64,000 bases of DNA. It comes from Gamarada debralockiae (lineage: Eukaryota > Ascomycota > Leotiomycetes > Helotiales > Hyphodiscaceae). The translations under genes and the position numbers were made by a program. The DNA lies in NCBI GenBank assembly GCA_002803225.1, contig NXFV01000503.1:48863-112862 (forward strand). The letters are read 5' to 3'. Shown piece by piece: positions 36,300-48,986 of this stretch (position 1 is its first letter; every line of letters starts with the position of its first letter). The notes under the pieces are model-generated. The model ran no database searches, had not been told where the DNA came from, and saw nothing but the letters and a program-made list of their open reading frames with translations.

Positions 36300-38267
36300 A
36301 TGGACGGTTCATACCCACAAGTCCAGGCAATGGGGCAATCCCCATTCTTCTACTACAACCCGGACCCAAAGCCTGACAATCGTCAACACGGCCACTTCTC
36401 GCAGCACCCCAATAATGTGCAGGTCCCAGTTTACCACCAACATGTGCAGCCAATGCCTTCGACCCCGATTTACTCGAGACCAAACTCATCCTGCTCCCAA
36501 CCACCGATGCAGCAGCAGATCTTCCACAATGGATTCTCAGCAAACATGACACCAATGGCATCCCCACGCCCGATGTATCAGAAGCCAACCATCTTGATCC
36601 AGGACCATACGCCAAGGTTGATGGTCGAATCGGATATAAATGAAAATGATATGTATTACCACCCATCGACACCACCATTGTCTGCGTCGGGAAGCGTAAT
36701 CAGCAGCCCATCCAGCTGTGACGTACTGCAGACCCCAATGAACACTGTCTTCTATGGACTCGAAGGATTCGAAGGCGTCAAGGAAGGTTGTGAGGGTGAG
36801 GTTCAGTCGGAGAATCTTGCTGGCGGCGATTGGGCACGATGCGGATCTCCTCCAATGACTCCAGGTATGTTCGAAGTCGGAGTTCGTTCTATTCATTTGT
36901 TATATGGACTTTTGCAAATTCACAATGCAGTAAATACTGCCATTGATTCTGAATGGATTGAATTGTTTCCAGACTGACCCGTTTTGTCTTTTTTTCTAGT
37001 TTACATTCACCCAACTTCGCTTATGAGCAACAACGCTAGCGAGCTCCTTTCTGCGACATCCTGTCCTTCACTTTCTCCTTCGCCTTCCCCTTATCCACGA
37101 TCTGTCATTTCCGAACAAGGCCTCGACTTCTGCGACCCACGCAACCTCACCGTTGGTACTTCACAATCTACAACTCCAACATTGAAGACCACTGCAACTG
37201 CAGCAGAATTTCCTGCTCTCCCAACGCTTTGTGCGGGCGACGACGAGGAACACAGATTTATGTTAGGGGGAGAGACTTTCACCAAGCCTACCGAGACTCG
37301 GACACACGCGACGTTCGACTTCAACGCGCCTCCCCACAGCCACGGTCTCCCAACCTTCGAGCAATTTTCCGACCTCGACTCTGAAGACGAATTCGTAAAC
37401 GGTTTAGTGAACTTTCCTTCCTCCGAAAGCGTTCAATTCTTCGGTGCCAAGAGACAACGAACAGGATCTGACCTCATCTCCCTCGAGAACGAAACCTTCA
37501 TCAGCGAAGACGACTTCGAAGATTTCGAGTTCGACGACTCGGAGCAGTTTGCCGTTGCATGCCTCCCTAGTCCACCAGCATCAGGCTCTGAGTCTGAAGT
37601 CAAGAAGGAGAAGCGCACCAAGAAGTCCAAGAAGGCGGCTCGTTGTGAAGAAGACAGCTCGGAGTTCGACAACCTCGTCAGATCTCGCAAGTACACCGTC
37701 CCAATGAACGCCGCCTCTGGAGCACCGCCTCAAGAGGCCTCCGCCGAAGGCCAACAAAACTCCACTGCCCCAAGCCAGTCTGGCTCATCGGAAAGCAACA
37801 CCGCGAACAACATTATGGGTACTCCCTCTGAGGCCGGTGGTAACATGCAGGCAGCTCCAGTCAACCGTCGAGGCCGCAAGCAATCCCTCACCGAAGACCC
37901 TTCAAAGACCTTCGTCTGCGACATCTGCAACCGCCGGTTCAGACGTCAAGAACATCTCAAGCGACACGTCCGATCTCTCCACACTCATGACAAGCCATTT
38001 GAATGTGGTGAGTGCGGCAAGAAGTTCTCTCGCAGCGACAACTTGTCTCAACACTCTCGAACTCACGGCAGTGGTGCTATGATTCTGGGCGTCTTGGAAG
38101 ACGGAGAGTTGCCTGACCACCATGATTCTGCGAGCGATGCGGAGCGAATTCACACATTGGGTGGTGTTCTGTTCAACGTCGCTGCTGCTGCATCTGGCAG
38201 TGACACTGAAACTCCCTCAGAGGGTAGCGGCAGCGAATCTCGCAAGAAGCGCAAGCGTTCCGAGTAA
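36300..38267 (+). CDS. msn2: C2H2 zinc-finger stress transcription factor, Msn2/Msn4 (Seb1)-like
   Basis: Two exons, 36300-36864 and 37000-38267 (135-nt intron, GTATGT...TTCTAG); 610 aa. Two adjacent C2H2 fingers lie near 494-545: [20 protein letters not shown] and [21 protein letters not shown]. Their contact residues (R-Q-E-H-R and R-S-D-N-Q) match the Msn2/4 and Seb1 type that binds stress-response elements (AGGGG). The N-terminus is Gln/Pro/Ser-rich and includes acidic blocks such as [18 protein letters not shown], which probably activate transcription. A basic NLS-like patch ends the protein (RKKRKRSE). Members respond to osmotic, oxidative and heat stress by nuclear entry; that part is family knowledge. 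Confidence 0.88.
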
Positions 38268-39093
38268 GATTGTTTAGAAGAAAGGCAAACTCGATGGATC
38301 ACCAACGACACGCCAGGCATGAATCTCACGAACCAAAAAGGAGTTTCTTTGTCTTCATAATGGGCCTTCCGCTACCTTTACGCGGGATGGTCTCTAGGGA
38401 TACCGGTCTCAAGTACACTGATGTTGTCATGATGGATGGGGGCTGAAACCAAAAGTCATTCTGTTGTGTTGTCTGCGTTTACGAACTTCTCTTCTTGTAT
38501 TATGGTTTTCTTCATGACCTTTCTGTCGATTTTAGCGTGATGATGGGCAAATATCGGAGGACGGTGGAGGCGTGTATTTTGATATGGAGAATGCTTTGCT
38601 TTACTTTCTTTACATTCGTTTGTAATACCATTGCAGGCGGGAAGCAGGTCAACCGTCGCAGTTGCTTTGTATTCTTCGTATCAGCTCCTTCGTCTGTTGC
38701 TACTTCAGATTGTGCTGGTCACGAAATGTACACCAGCGCTTTGCAAACTGTATAGAAGCTCCCCTAAAAGAATTTCGATTAATGATGAACTGAACTTTCT
38801 ACCTGATTCTGTGATCTAATTTCATGATTTCGAGGCAATACATAGCTTTTGTGGGGGGGGGACTGTTGATATAGGTCTTGCAGCAAAAAAATAAGTTTTA
38901 TGCCTGAGGCATGAAAATGTAGAACTCCTAAGAAATTTGGAACTTACTCAAAAAATTTCTCAAGGAGCAAAATGATTACTTGATTGGCAATGAACAGACC
39001 TTTCGCGTGTTTCCAAGGAGAAATCGAAAACGTCCCAATTCATATGTTCTTGTCGTGACAAGAGACCGTGGCTAAATAATAGCCTCTGTCACA
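38268..39093. other. Intergenic: 3' UTR of the zinc-finger gene and dph6 promoter
   Basis: No gene seen. It includes a G-tract near 38852-38860 and an AT-rich 150-bp segment before the dph6 start. Confidence 0.35.
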
Positions 39094-41604
39094 ATGGCGG
39101 AATCTCTCAATGCAATCGCGCTCATCTCAGGCGGCAAAGACAGTTTCTACTCGATTCTCCACTGTATCCAAAATGGGCACAAAGTTGTAGCTCTAGGAAA
39201 TCTTTATCCTCCCTCTCTGCCTCCAAAGTCTCACCCAAACACTCCCGCAAATAATGAGCAGTCTCCCGAGGACGCGGAACAAGATCTCAACAGCTTCATG
39301 TATCAAACCGTCGGGCACACCGTTATCCCTCTTTACGAAGCCGCTCTCGGAATACCGCTTTACCGCCAACAGATCATCGGAAGTGCAATACAGACCGGGA
39401 CAAGCTACAGCCATTCTACTATCCCAGCTGCCCAGAATTTGTCTTCCGAGACACAGTTACGGGACTGCAAAGAAGATGAGACAGAATCGCTCATTCCACT
39501 TCTAAAGAAAATTATGGCCGAGCATCCCAAGGCCAACGCACTCAGTACCGGCGCCATACTGTCTACTTATCAACGGACACGCGTTGAATCTGTGGCGTTG
39601 AGACTTGGTCTCACGCCGCTCTCCTATCTATGGCAGTACCCGACCCTCTCGCCGGGCAACCAGACAAGCCTGCTGAGAGACATGCAAGCTGTTGGTCTGG
39701 ACGCCCGGATCATCAAAGTTGCAAGTGGTGGCCTCGATGAGAGCTTTCTTTGGGAGAATGTGGCTAGTGAGTCTGGTATTAGAAGAGTAGAGAGATCCAT
39801 GAAAAGATTTGGTTTGGATGGTGATGGTGGAGTGCTAGGCGAGGGAGGTGAATTCGAAACATTGGTTGTGGATGGGCCGGAGAGTTTGTTTAAGGGGAGG
39901 ATTGAGATTCTGGAGGAGGATAGGAGGATTGTTAGGGAGGGTGGAGGGGCTGCTTGGTTGAGGATTTTAGACGCGAAAGTTGTAATGAAACCCCCTGAGG
40001 CGGCTGAGGAACTTTGCCGAGTTCCCGATATTTTGGAACAACGATTCAAAGATGTTCTCGATTCCCTCGAAAACGATAGTGAGTCCGCCGAGATGCCAAA
40101 TTCGACAAGTCAGTCGTCTCTTTCGACGTCTTTTCCAAGCCCAGTTTTGGCGGACACCGAGACATTAGATATGTCGAATCTTACAGCAAGCCAAGACAAC
40201 ACAGTCTACTGGACAGTCACTGGACGCCGAACAGACTCCACGCACACAATATCCGATGAAGCCGCCGAAGTCATTCTCAAAGTCCGACAACTGCTACGTC
40301 AATCGTCTCTAGACTCCAGCTCTATAGTCTCAACCACAATCATCCTGCGATCAATGTATGATTTTGCATCTATCAACTCTGTACATCTCCACTTCGTACC
40401 CCTCTGCCCCCTCTTCCTACTGACGAGCCAACAGATTTACGGCGCCCTATTCACAGCCCCTAACCCACCCTCGCGAGTCACCATCTCTTGTGGTTCCTTA
40501 CTGCCCAAAGATGTCAGCATCCTAATCTACCTCAAACTAACCACCTCTCCTCCATTATCCTCCCCGCGAAAAGCACTACACGTGCAATCAAGATCCTACT
40601 GGGCACCCGCAAATATTGGGCCTTATTCCCAAGCAACATCTATCGCAATCCCCTCTTCCAACGACACCGAGGCAAACATTTCCGCCGTTTCGATAGCAGG
40701 GCAGATACCCCTAGTTCCTGGCAGTATGACACTTCCACCTCTATCACCAAACTCCAGTCTGTTAGAGAATTTCAAATTCCAGACGGTATTGTCTTTACAG
40801 CATCTCTTCCGCATAGGCGCCGCAATGTCCGTATCCTGGTTCACAGGCACCGTCGCTTACCTCCCCTCCACACCAACCTCATCCACTACCCTTCCCCTCT
40901 CTGCAGCTCAAAGAGCCAGGATAGCCGGACAAGCATGGACGCTTATCCACGGTAGTCCACCATCCCACGACATTTCCTCTGAAGATTCTCCCAACGACGA
41001 CGGCAATGACCAACCTCGAGATCTGTGGGAGGAGAAATATCATGCTGGGCTCGAAAACATGGGTCGGAGTATAGAAACGAAGATGCTTCCTGATTGGGAT
41101 TCGGTGTCGGTTGGAGAAGGAGAGGGAATAGGGATGGGGATTCCGAGTTTTTGGGCGGCGGAGGTGGAGGAGCTGCCGAGGGGCGCGGAGGTGGAGTGGG
41201 CTGCGCTTTCGGGTGTCGTAGGTGGGGGTGTTAAGGTACGTGGCTTTTTATTCTTTTAGTAATTAGAAATACTAATTTTGTCCAAGTTGAGTTATAAATC
41301 GAAAGAGGGAAGTTGGGCAGTTAGCCAGACCCGGTTTGGGAATGTGATTCAGCATGTTGTTATGGTTATATATACCAACGACGAGGAGGAAATTAGGAAG
41401 AGGGTAGAGATGACGCTAGAGTCGGTGGGTAGAGTAGGGGACGCCAGGGTTTATGCTTCTTGGCTTGATGTCTCTATTAGAGACATAGGGAGAGCTTTCC
41501 TAGTTGGGAGGGCAGGTGGAGTTGTGCCTTGTAGGAGTCTTTGGGATATTAAGGGGAGGAGATTAGCTGCTGTATTTGTCTTCGATTTGATAGCTCAAAG
41601 TTGA
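39094..41604 (+). CDS. dph6: Diphthine-ammonia ligase Dph6 with C-terminal RidA/YjgF-like domains
   Basis: Two exons, 39094-41235 and 41287-41604, with a 51-nt intron (GTACGT...CCAAG); 819 aa. The N-terminal ATP-pyrophosphatase domain shows the PP-loop SGGKDSFYSILHCIQNGHKV at residues 12-31 and the Dph6 signature LGEGGEFETLVVDGP. The C-terminal half holds two RidA/YjgF-related domains (for example SYWAPANIGPYSQATSIAIP), an arrangement seen in other fungal Dph6 proteins. The enzyme performs the last step of diphthamide synthesis on elongation factor 2, using ATP and ammonium. A Ser-rich spacer of about 60 residues separates the parts. The final exon supplies the last 105 residues. Confidence 0.9.
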
Positions 41605-41891
41605 AGCTTCTATAAGAATATTAACGTTGATGAAATCGCATTTATAATTGTGAACGGGAAAGTTGCGAGTAAAAAAGTTTTGTATACTAAAGTCCGCGTA
41701 CAGGAAAATCATCGCGAGGTCCATCGTATGTTCGAAGTATGCCGGGTATAAGTGGTATGCGTTGTATCGTGGGAGCTGAATATGTGCCGCTCTGAGGATC
41801 CGTCTAAAATCCAATCTATAGTGAAAATGCAAAAAAAAGCCTTGAAAAAGCCTTAAAAAGAAAAGGCACCATCGCCGAAAGAAACCACTGA

Positions 41892-43157
41892 TTAGGTCCC
41901 GCCGCTCTGCTTCTTTGCTGTATCAGCAGCTAGCTTAGCCTTAGCCTTCTCCAACTCGGCTTGCAAGCGCGCCACTTCATCCTCTGGGCTGCACCGTCCG
42001 ACTGCAGATGGCACTGGTTAGCCAGCCATCATAGCTCTGATATTAGACATAATTGTTGCAGTACTCTCCAAAGAACTGACCTTCACAGCCAGGATGGAAT
42101 TCCGCTCCTTGAAGTCATCTCGTTCTTTTATAAAGCTATTTCGCTCCTGATTAGAGTCATCTCGCTGCTTCTTGGGGGTATTTCGTTCGTTCTTGAAGTC
42201 ATCTCGCTGCTTGTCGAGGGCATCGCGTTCCTCCTCTACAGCAGACTTTTCCTCCCAAGCCAGTTTAAGTCTCTCCTTGCGTAAATTTCCAAACTTCGTG
42301 AGTTTGGTATCGTGGTCTTGAAGCTTCTTTTCATCTTTGTCTTTCTCTCCTCATCAAGGGTTGTGTGGGACTTTATAAAAAGGCTCTTAAACCTTTCCGC
42401 GCAGGTTCAACGCGCTTTTTCTCCCTGTTGGCTGCATCTTCCATGGCCGCTTTTCCCTTGACAGCTGCTTATAGTGTTTCTGGCTTTGAATCTTCTCCTT
42501 TTCAGGACGCCAGACCTGGATCTCCAATTCTGTGAAGCTTATTGGACGACATCATTTTTCTCAATGGTTGGAAAGAACCTTGAATTCGGACCTCTCTTTC
42601 AGCTCCTAACTCCTCAGTCTCTCTCAAATCCTTATTGAGGCTTTCGTTGGTTTCTTTCAGTTCCTAGAGTCGCACTCTCAATTTCTCATTGACCTTCTTT
42701 AGCGTCTTACTATCACCAAAGACAATCACCTTGTCTTTCGGATTCACGACGCATGCCTTTCTTCCAGCTTGACTTCCAACGTCCGCCGAGGCTTGTGCTC
42801 TAGTTGTCTAGCTATCATGACTAGAGGAACGAGGAGCTGCCTTTGTCTCATCTCCATCCTCCTTCGGACCAATGACTGGTACAAATGCATCAGCACGACT
42901 TGGTACCGATGCATTGAGCAAAGTTCGAGGAGCGGAACGAGTCGCAAGCTAGTTGGCCCAGTTAGAAGGGATGTATTGGTCGTTTTTAGGCTTCTTAGGA
43001 GGGAATCTTCGACTCTAGACTCTGGAGCTCGCATTCGGCCGTACTTGAGAATAACCACTTTCTGCTGCTGCTGCTTCGGAGCTTCTTCATACTCGGGCTC
43101 GTCCTAAGAACCAGATCCTTTCGTCCCTGCAACAACTTCAGACAAAAGTGAGAACAT
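41892..43157 (-). pseudogene. Decayed coiled-coil protein gene
   Basis: From a minus-strand ATG at 43157 the frame reads MFSLLSEVVAGTKGSGS, then a stop. Coiled-coil text continues in changing frames: ELKETNESLNKDLRETEE (preceded by TAG where CAG would fit), ANREKKRVEPARKGL, and a Glu/Arg/Lys-rich block with an imperfect repeat (RDDFKNER, RDDSNQER, RDDFKER) around 42110-42240. It ends coherently with EDEVARLQAELEKAKAKLA and a stop at 41892. Several frame changes and stops exclude a working product of full length. I do not recognise the family. Cytoskeletal or mobile-element-associated origin are both possible. Confidence 0.5.
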
Positions 43158-44917
43158 GATGATGACCTTTTCAACAGTCGTCAAAACGCTGGACAATGAA
43201 GGTGATTCCTTCGAAGGAAAGTTGGTGATTAAGTGGGGTGATTAGAAACGAAGAGCTGGAAGTAACTGACAGTGATGAAAGCGTTATTGCGATGAATGAT
43301 TTGTTGGGATGGAGGGTGTGAAGTTGGAAGGGAGTATCAGACGCAAGTGGGGAAAGAGAAGGAGGACTTAAGGACTTACTATTTTCTGCGATAATATCTA
43401 GATAGACGAAAGAACGTTAGTTGTCGTCCGATGTTTAAGTAGTGATGTACAAGGTGAAGGCTCCTACTTGTTTGTAGTGAGTCGTAAAGGAGTCGTAATT
43501 AATAGAGAAATTACTATCGAAGTGAAATAGATTTGGAAGATCCGCCGAGAAGATGTTGGTTGCCACCTCGTGGTAAAGTTGTGTTTGTAAGATTAGACCT
43601 TGCTCATGGGCCGTCAGCAGCGTATTGAAGTGATGAGCCTATAAGTTAGGGAGGAAGAAGTACTAACTATGGACTTGGTTTGCTGTTGATGAGTCCAACG
43701 AGGCGGATTTTCTTGTTGTGTGAAGTTCTAGCTTGAAAACGAGAGGTGAGAATGTCTTTGTATTGTTAGCAAATATATGGAGCGCATGGTCTGCGGCCAG
43801 GGGAGGGAGCAGAGTGGCTTGATAGCAGCACCTAATCAGAGGAAGGAACCAGGTAAGGAGATGAAGAAGTTAGGTGGCAGTTGACATGCGTGCCAACGGA
43901 ACACAGTAGAAGAGAGACTACAATGTAAGCGAATGATAATGTTTGGGGCATGCGCGAAGATACCGGTCAATGAATATTCTCTCCAAGGAGAGGCGCGGTC
44001 AAGGTAGTCTGAGCGAATGAGGATAGCACCCAATTGCGCAGTGAAATGAACGAAGCATGGTATAGGAAAGTGCAATAGATGACGTTGCGCGGTAACAAAG
44101 AATATCATATGGACTCTTACCTGATGTGTTGTTTTGAGTGAGGCGTGGTGGTTGTTTTGTGAATAGTGATGTAGCTATGTCGAGATAGAAGCTCACTTGA
44201 CTGTATCTGAAGAAGATTCAAGATGAATGTAAAAGTTGAGCTCACGAACACGTTGAAAGTTGTTTAAGCCCTGCGTCTTTAAAAATCACCACTTCGAATT
44301 CGAATCATTTGAACGATTGAAAGGGTAGGCGTTCTTGAGCTTTACATAGGCGTTTTGGCCGGATCACGAAATGGAAAAGTTGGTAAATGTTGAGTAAAGT
44401 TTACAGTGCGCAGTTGCCGAGAATAGACGATAGCGAAACATCTAGAAGATAAGGGCTATCTTGTGATTAAGGGTTACGAAGATACGAGGAGGAGGTTGAC
44501 GAAATGCAGACCCTAAATCACTGGCAAATTTACAATTACTGTCCTGATATCACCCACTGGCAGAATTTCAGTCACGGCCGAAGTACACAAGACATCGAAT
44601 ACACCTTGCCCGCGATCCCAGATGCGTCATCGGTCGTATTTTACACTTAGCCTCCACCTCTCGTCGATTTCTGTTGCGCAACTTCATGTTTCCGTAATTG
44701 CTCGGGAACGCGAGACAGCTGGCTCTTTATTAACATCTGCTTAAGATTATACGTCGTGTCTATCCTCGTTGCATAAGACTGCGATAGCAGCACCTCTTTT
44801 CCCAGCAGGACCAGTTCCAAACACGATACAGATAAATCTCGATATTTATTGCCATTTGTTGTGGTAATGGTGTTGGGGTGACGGGTATCGTGGCAGTGGC
44901 ATTGTGGTAATGGTATA
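43158..44917. other. Intergenic, no gene seen
   Basis: About 1.8 kb between the decayed coiled-coil gene and the microsatellite. Short minus-strand frames near 43836-44196 show no family features. Confidence 0.3.
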
Positions 44918-45043
44918 TTGAGTTGGGTTGAGTTGAGTTGAGTTGAATTGAGGTTGAGCTAAGGTTGAGATGGCCGAAAGTCAGTGATTATTAGGTGGTA
45001 TTGCGGTGATAGCCGAGAGTTGAGTTGAGTTGAGTCGAGTTGA
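44918..45043. repeat. Interrupted TTGAG pentanucleotide microsatellite
   Basis: TTGAG units recur at about 44918-44967 and again at 45018-45043, with single-base interruptions (TTGGG, TTGAA, TCGAG), separated by about 50 bp of related sequence. This is slippage-type simple repeat, upstream of the cdc6 promoter. Confidence 0.7.
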
Positions 45044-45342
45044 AGTGGGGCTGAGAGGTATTAGGAGAATGTTTCTCAGATGATGGGGTTGTGAAGGAGG
45101 CAGGTGAACGCTGCCGTCTGGTACTCATCATAGCCGATGAGAAGGGCGACGCGGACTGCATTATATTTTTGGAAATTCGATTATTCAGAGCATTTGAACA
45201 ATTGAAAAGGCGAGAGAAATACTAGTTCATAAATAAAGAACCCATAAATGAAGGAACATCCAAAGAATTTGTTGATTTCCATAGCTAAATTGATACTGTC
45301 ATTCCAGGTCTAAGATCACGTGACGGTTAAAAAAATCCACTT

Positions 45343-45375
45343 AACGCGGTTTCGCGTTCCGCGACGCGCTCGCGA
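45343..45375. promoter_or_regulatory. CGCG cluster, probable MBF/E2F-type sites upstream of cdc6
   Basis: Five CGCG cores lie in 33 bp (AACGCGG, TTCGCGT, CCGCGA, GACGCGC, CTCGCGA), about 95-125 bp before the cdc6 ATG. ACGCG is the core of the MCB element bound by MBF (Mbp1-Swi6/Res-Cdc10), which drives G1/S genes including cdc6/cdc18 in yeasts. Spacing and target fit; binding is inferred. Confidence 0.55.
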
Positions 45376-45468
45376 CTTCTCAGGGAGAACCCCAGCCCCA
45401 TTCTCACCTTCCCTCTCAACATCATCAACTGCTCTTTCTCTCCCAAACACAGCAAGAATATCCCGACC

Positions 45469-47486
45469 ATGACTTCCATACTCGGGAAAAGAACAAGAAG
45501 CAGCGACTCAGGTATAATTGAGCCTCCCAGCTGCCTAGGAGAAATCTGCTAATCATTCGCGACCAGCTTCGAAGTCGCCTTTGTCACGCGTCAAACGTCA
45601 AGCTCGAGGAGAAATATTCAATGACGAAAACGAGAATCCATTCGTCACAAAGATTTCACGCGATGGAGCTCAAGATGACGACTCAATGGACCTGGATGAG
45701 GTGTCTGAAACTATTCCGACAAGATCAATACCCGCTAATCACGGAGTCGCTGGGAAACGAATTCTATCATCGCCTTCAAAAACCAAGCGCCACTTCAATA
45801 CAGTGAAGACTAATGGTCGGAGCACCATTCAAAGTATCTTAGAATTGAAGCTGACTGTGAGCAGATGAGAATGCGAAGCCAGTACAGAACCCGACTCCTC
45901 AGACGCCACGACATAGAGATGCGCTCTCCAAAAAAGGTCCAATTACTCCCCGACATCGTGTCATGCTCGCAGGCATACCCCTCACTCCTCGCACACCTCG
46001 AACTCCCGTAACGCCTGGTGGATCTCTTACAACAGTCTATAGCCAAGCTCGTCAATTATTTACGCGCAGCATGGAACCTGGACGACTTATCGGAAGAGAG
46101 GATGAGAGGAGAGAGTTGACGGAATTTGTTCAGGCACGACTGGATAAGACTTCGGGAGGATGCACATATGTCAGTGGGCCACCAGGAACCGGGAAAAGCG
46201 CTATGGTCAACGAAGTTATGACGAATTTCGAGAGCTCGGATACGTTGAAGAAGGTATACATCAACTGTATGAGTATAAAGACGTCCGGGGATCTCTATGG
46301 CAACCTCTTGGAGAATCTGTGTGGCGATTTGCAAGTTCTGGAAGGAGACGAAGTTAATACGCTTCAAGGGATGTTCGTCTCCAGGAAGAAGACCAAGACT
46401 TCATACCTCATTACGCTGGATGAGATCGACCACATTCTTACTTTGGACTTGGAGATTCTGTACAAGCTCTTCGAATGGTCGTTACAGAAGTCTTCGCGCC
46501 TGATTTTGGTCGGCATTGCGAACGCCTTGGACCTGACAGACCGATTCCTACCGCGATTGAAGGCCCGAAACCTCAAACCTCAACTTCTCCCATTCCTCCC
46601 ATATACCGCATCTCACATTAAGACGATCATTGTCACACGATTGAAGTCACTTGTACCCGCGGATAGCCCAACCCCAGACTACATTCCCTTCCTTCATCCG
46701 GCTGCGATTGAGCTTTGCTCCAGAAAGGTGTCAAGTCAGACTGGAGATTTGCGCAAAGCATTCGATATTTGCCGTAGAGCAATTGATCTGGTTGAAGCAG
46801 AGACAAAGCAGAAGAACGAGCAGGCATTGAACGAGCAGATACTTCAGGAGAGCCCCTCGAAACGACCACTCGAAGAGAATGTCAACCTATCATCTCCAGC
46901 CGGTCCTTCGCCAAGCAAGGCTGCAAAGACAAAGTCTCTTGCCCAGTCACTGGCCACCCTGACTGTTGAGACAGCTCCTCGAGCAAGCATTGGACATGTC
47001 AACAAGATCACCTCTTCAACAATGGGCAATGGCGCAAACCAAAGGTTAAAGACTCTGAATTTACAGCAAAAGGCAGCACTATGTGCATTAGTTGCACTCG
47101 AAAAGCGAAAGAGGGATGCAGCAGCGAACGTCATGGCAACACCCTCAAAATCGAAGAACGCAGCTCCGACAATCAAAGCGTTGTACGGTGTCTATTGCAT
47201 GCTTTGCAAAAGCGACGCCATACTGCACCCTTTGACGAGTACAGAGTTCCGAGATGTCATTGGGAGTCTGGAGACGCTCTCTCTGATCAGTGCAGTTGAC
47301 GGAAGGAACGGATCGTTCGTGGGGTTGACTCCCAGTAAGAGAGCGAGGAAGTTTGGCTCTGGCGTTGGAGTCGGAGATGAGAAGAGAGTGGGTAGCTGTG
47401 TTGGTGAGAAGGAAGTTGCGCAGGCTGTAGAGGGTCTGGGTGCTGGTATTCTGAAGAGTATTTTGAGTGGTCGGGGGCTTGATTAG
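45469..47486 (+). CDS. cdc6: DNA replication licensing ATPase Cdc6/Cdc18
   Basis: Three exons: 45469-45511, 45567-45815 and 45865-47486 (introns 55 and 49 nt; the second has a weak GTCGGA donor). The product is 637 aa. The N-terminus has many Thr-Pro sites (PLTPRTPRTPVTP), typical CDK targets, plus basic patches. The AAA+ module begins at GRLIGREDERREL, with Walker A GPPGTGKSAMVNEV, Walker B YLITLDEIDHIL, sensor 1 LVGIANALDLTDRFLPRL and sensor 2 SSQTGDLRKAFDICRRAIDL. A C-terminal winged helix follows after a Ser/Pro linker. Cdc6 loads Mcm2-7 with ORC and Cdt1. Orc1 is excluded by the missing BAH domain and by length. Confidence 0.92.
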
Positions 47487-48123
47487 AGCTGTTTTCTGCA
47501 TAGCGACGGTATGGGTGAAGTATGAAGCATTGTATAGGATAGACGCATTGCATGGTTGTACACGGAGTAGGATACGCATACGGAGTTTAGGACTGAATAT
47601 GAGAATAATGAACAACGGCAAGAGATATAGCTTTTGGCGACACTGAGAGTATCAAAACCCCATTACGAAGGCAACTACATCACTTGAGTAGGTACTGCCT
47701 TGGTAGGGATCGTCATGTGGGGCCAGTCCCAAACACAGATTCTTCAGTGAATGAAGCAAAGACCTGAAGCTTGATACCCGTCTGTCATCCGAGTTCTAGT
47801 GTGCTGATAAATATAGTAGGTGTTGGATGATTGCAAAACCCAGACGGATTGAATGCATCCAGACGGGAGGGAGTGTTGCCGGAGCTATGTTCGGTAACTG
47901 TAAAAGTGAGAAGGGTTAATGTATCTAAACTGAAGGGAACGTTATCGGAGCTATGTCCGACGATAGCCTCACGCAGAGCTTGTGGAGAGTTTAGAAAGCA
48001 CGAGCTCTGTTCTCGGGTGCCTGCCATCCCTCCTCTAGACTAAAGCCAATGAGATTTAATTCTTGAAGGAATGCTCCTTCTGAAGCAAACTTCATCACGT
48101 CATCCCAAGTTCCAACAACTTCG
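47487..48123. other. Convergent spacer, no gene seen
   Basis: 3' regions of cdc6 and of the small minus-strand coiled-coil gene. No frame here has support. Confidence 0.35.
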
Positions 48124-48986
48124 TCAAGCTTTCTCATGGCCATCGCTTTCCTTCCTGCTTTCAACAGTGGTACGCTTCCCATTTCCACCCTCAGCCATGC
48201 GCCGTTCCGACTCCTCGAAGCTTGCAAGCAGATCGTCGATCTTCTTTTCGAGATTGGTGAGATTTGACTCGAGGGCTTGAGCAGTCTTTTCACCTCTGAT
48301 TGAGTATCTGTTAGTTACTGGTCTAGACACGGAATACGAATGTTCGATAACTGCAATGCCAAGTGGTTAAACTCGTGGAGTCTGAGCCCGAGAGGCGTCA
48401 ATAGCCCACCAATGCGGCTATCCCAGCAAGTGCGGGGGTATAACGGGGATGACGGGGTCGATTTGAGATCTAGATCTCGATCTGATAACTCAAACCCCGA
48501 CAGTTTGCGGAATCTCTGTTCCCCAACAATGACAGTGCGCAGGAGAAGGTGAAAATTGATGCGACTTGTTGATGTATCGTTGAAAAATTCGTGAGTTGGT
48601 TTGCACTCACTTCTGTAAATCCTTCCAGGCCTAGTAGAACGATGGTGGCGTCAGCATAGCGAAGCTGAGCTGCCCGGAAGAGGTGCAAGGGCGTAAGCAA
48701 AATCCGAAACTTCCGGCTAAAGATATGGAATTTGTAGGGCTAGAACGGGACTTCGATGAGAATTCGATTCTCAAAGCACATGGGCAATAGTCTGATTTGA
48801 GATAATACCCTTCAGGCGTCGAGCTCTTGAATGACCCAACTTTGCGCCAGAGTGCCCTTGTCCGGGGAGACGGACACCCTGTATCACCAAATGAGAGATA
48901 GGGGAGATGTCACGTACCTGAGCTAAATCCTCCTCTGAAGATGCTCCCGTAAAATCATCTTTCCATGAATCGTTCGATGAGGCCAT
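48124..48986 (-). CDS. Small coiled-coil protein of unknown function
   Basis: Three minus-strand exons: 48986-48918, 48630-48611 and 48295-48124. The splice signals are standard (GTACGT...CTAG and GTGAGT...TCAG) but the introns are long for this window (287 and 315 nt), and the middle exon has only 20 nt. Phases agree and give 86 aa. It starts MASSNDSWKDDFTGASSEED, continues AWKDLQKGEKTAQALESNLT and NLEKKIDDLLASFEESERRM, and has a charged tail. The GEKTA..LE..LT.LE.KID.LL pattern resembles a fungal domain I recall as DUF5315, not verified. A role as a structural or adaptor subunit is possible but unproven. Confidence 0.55.
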
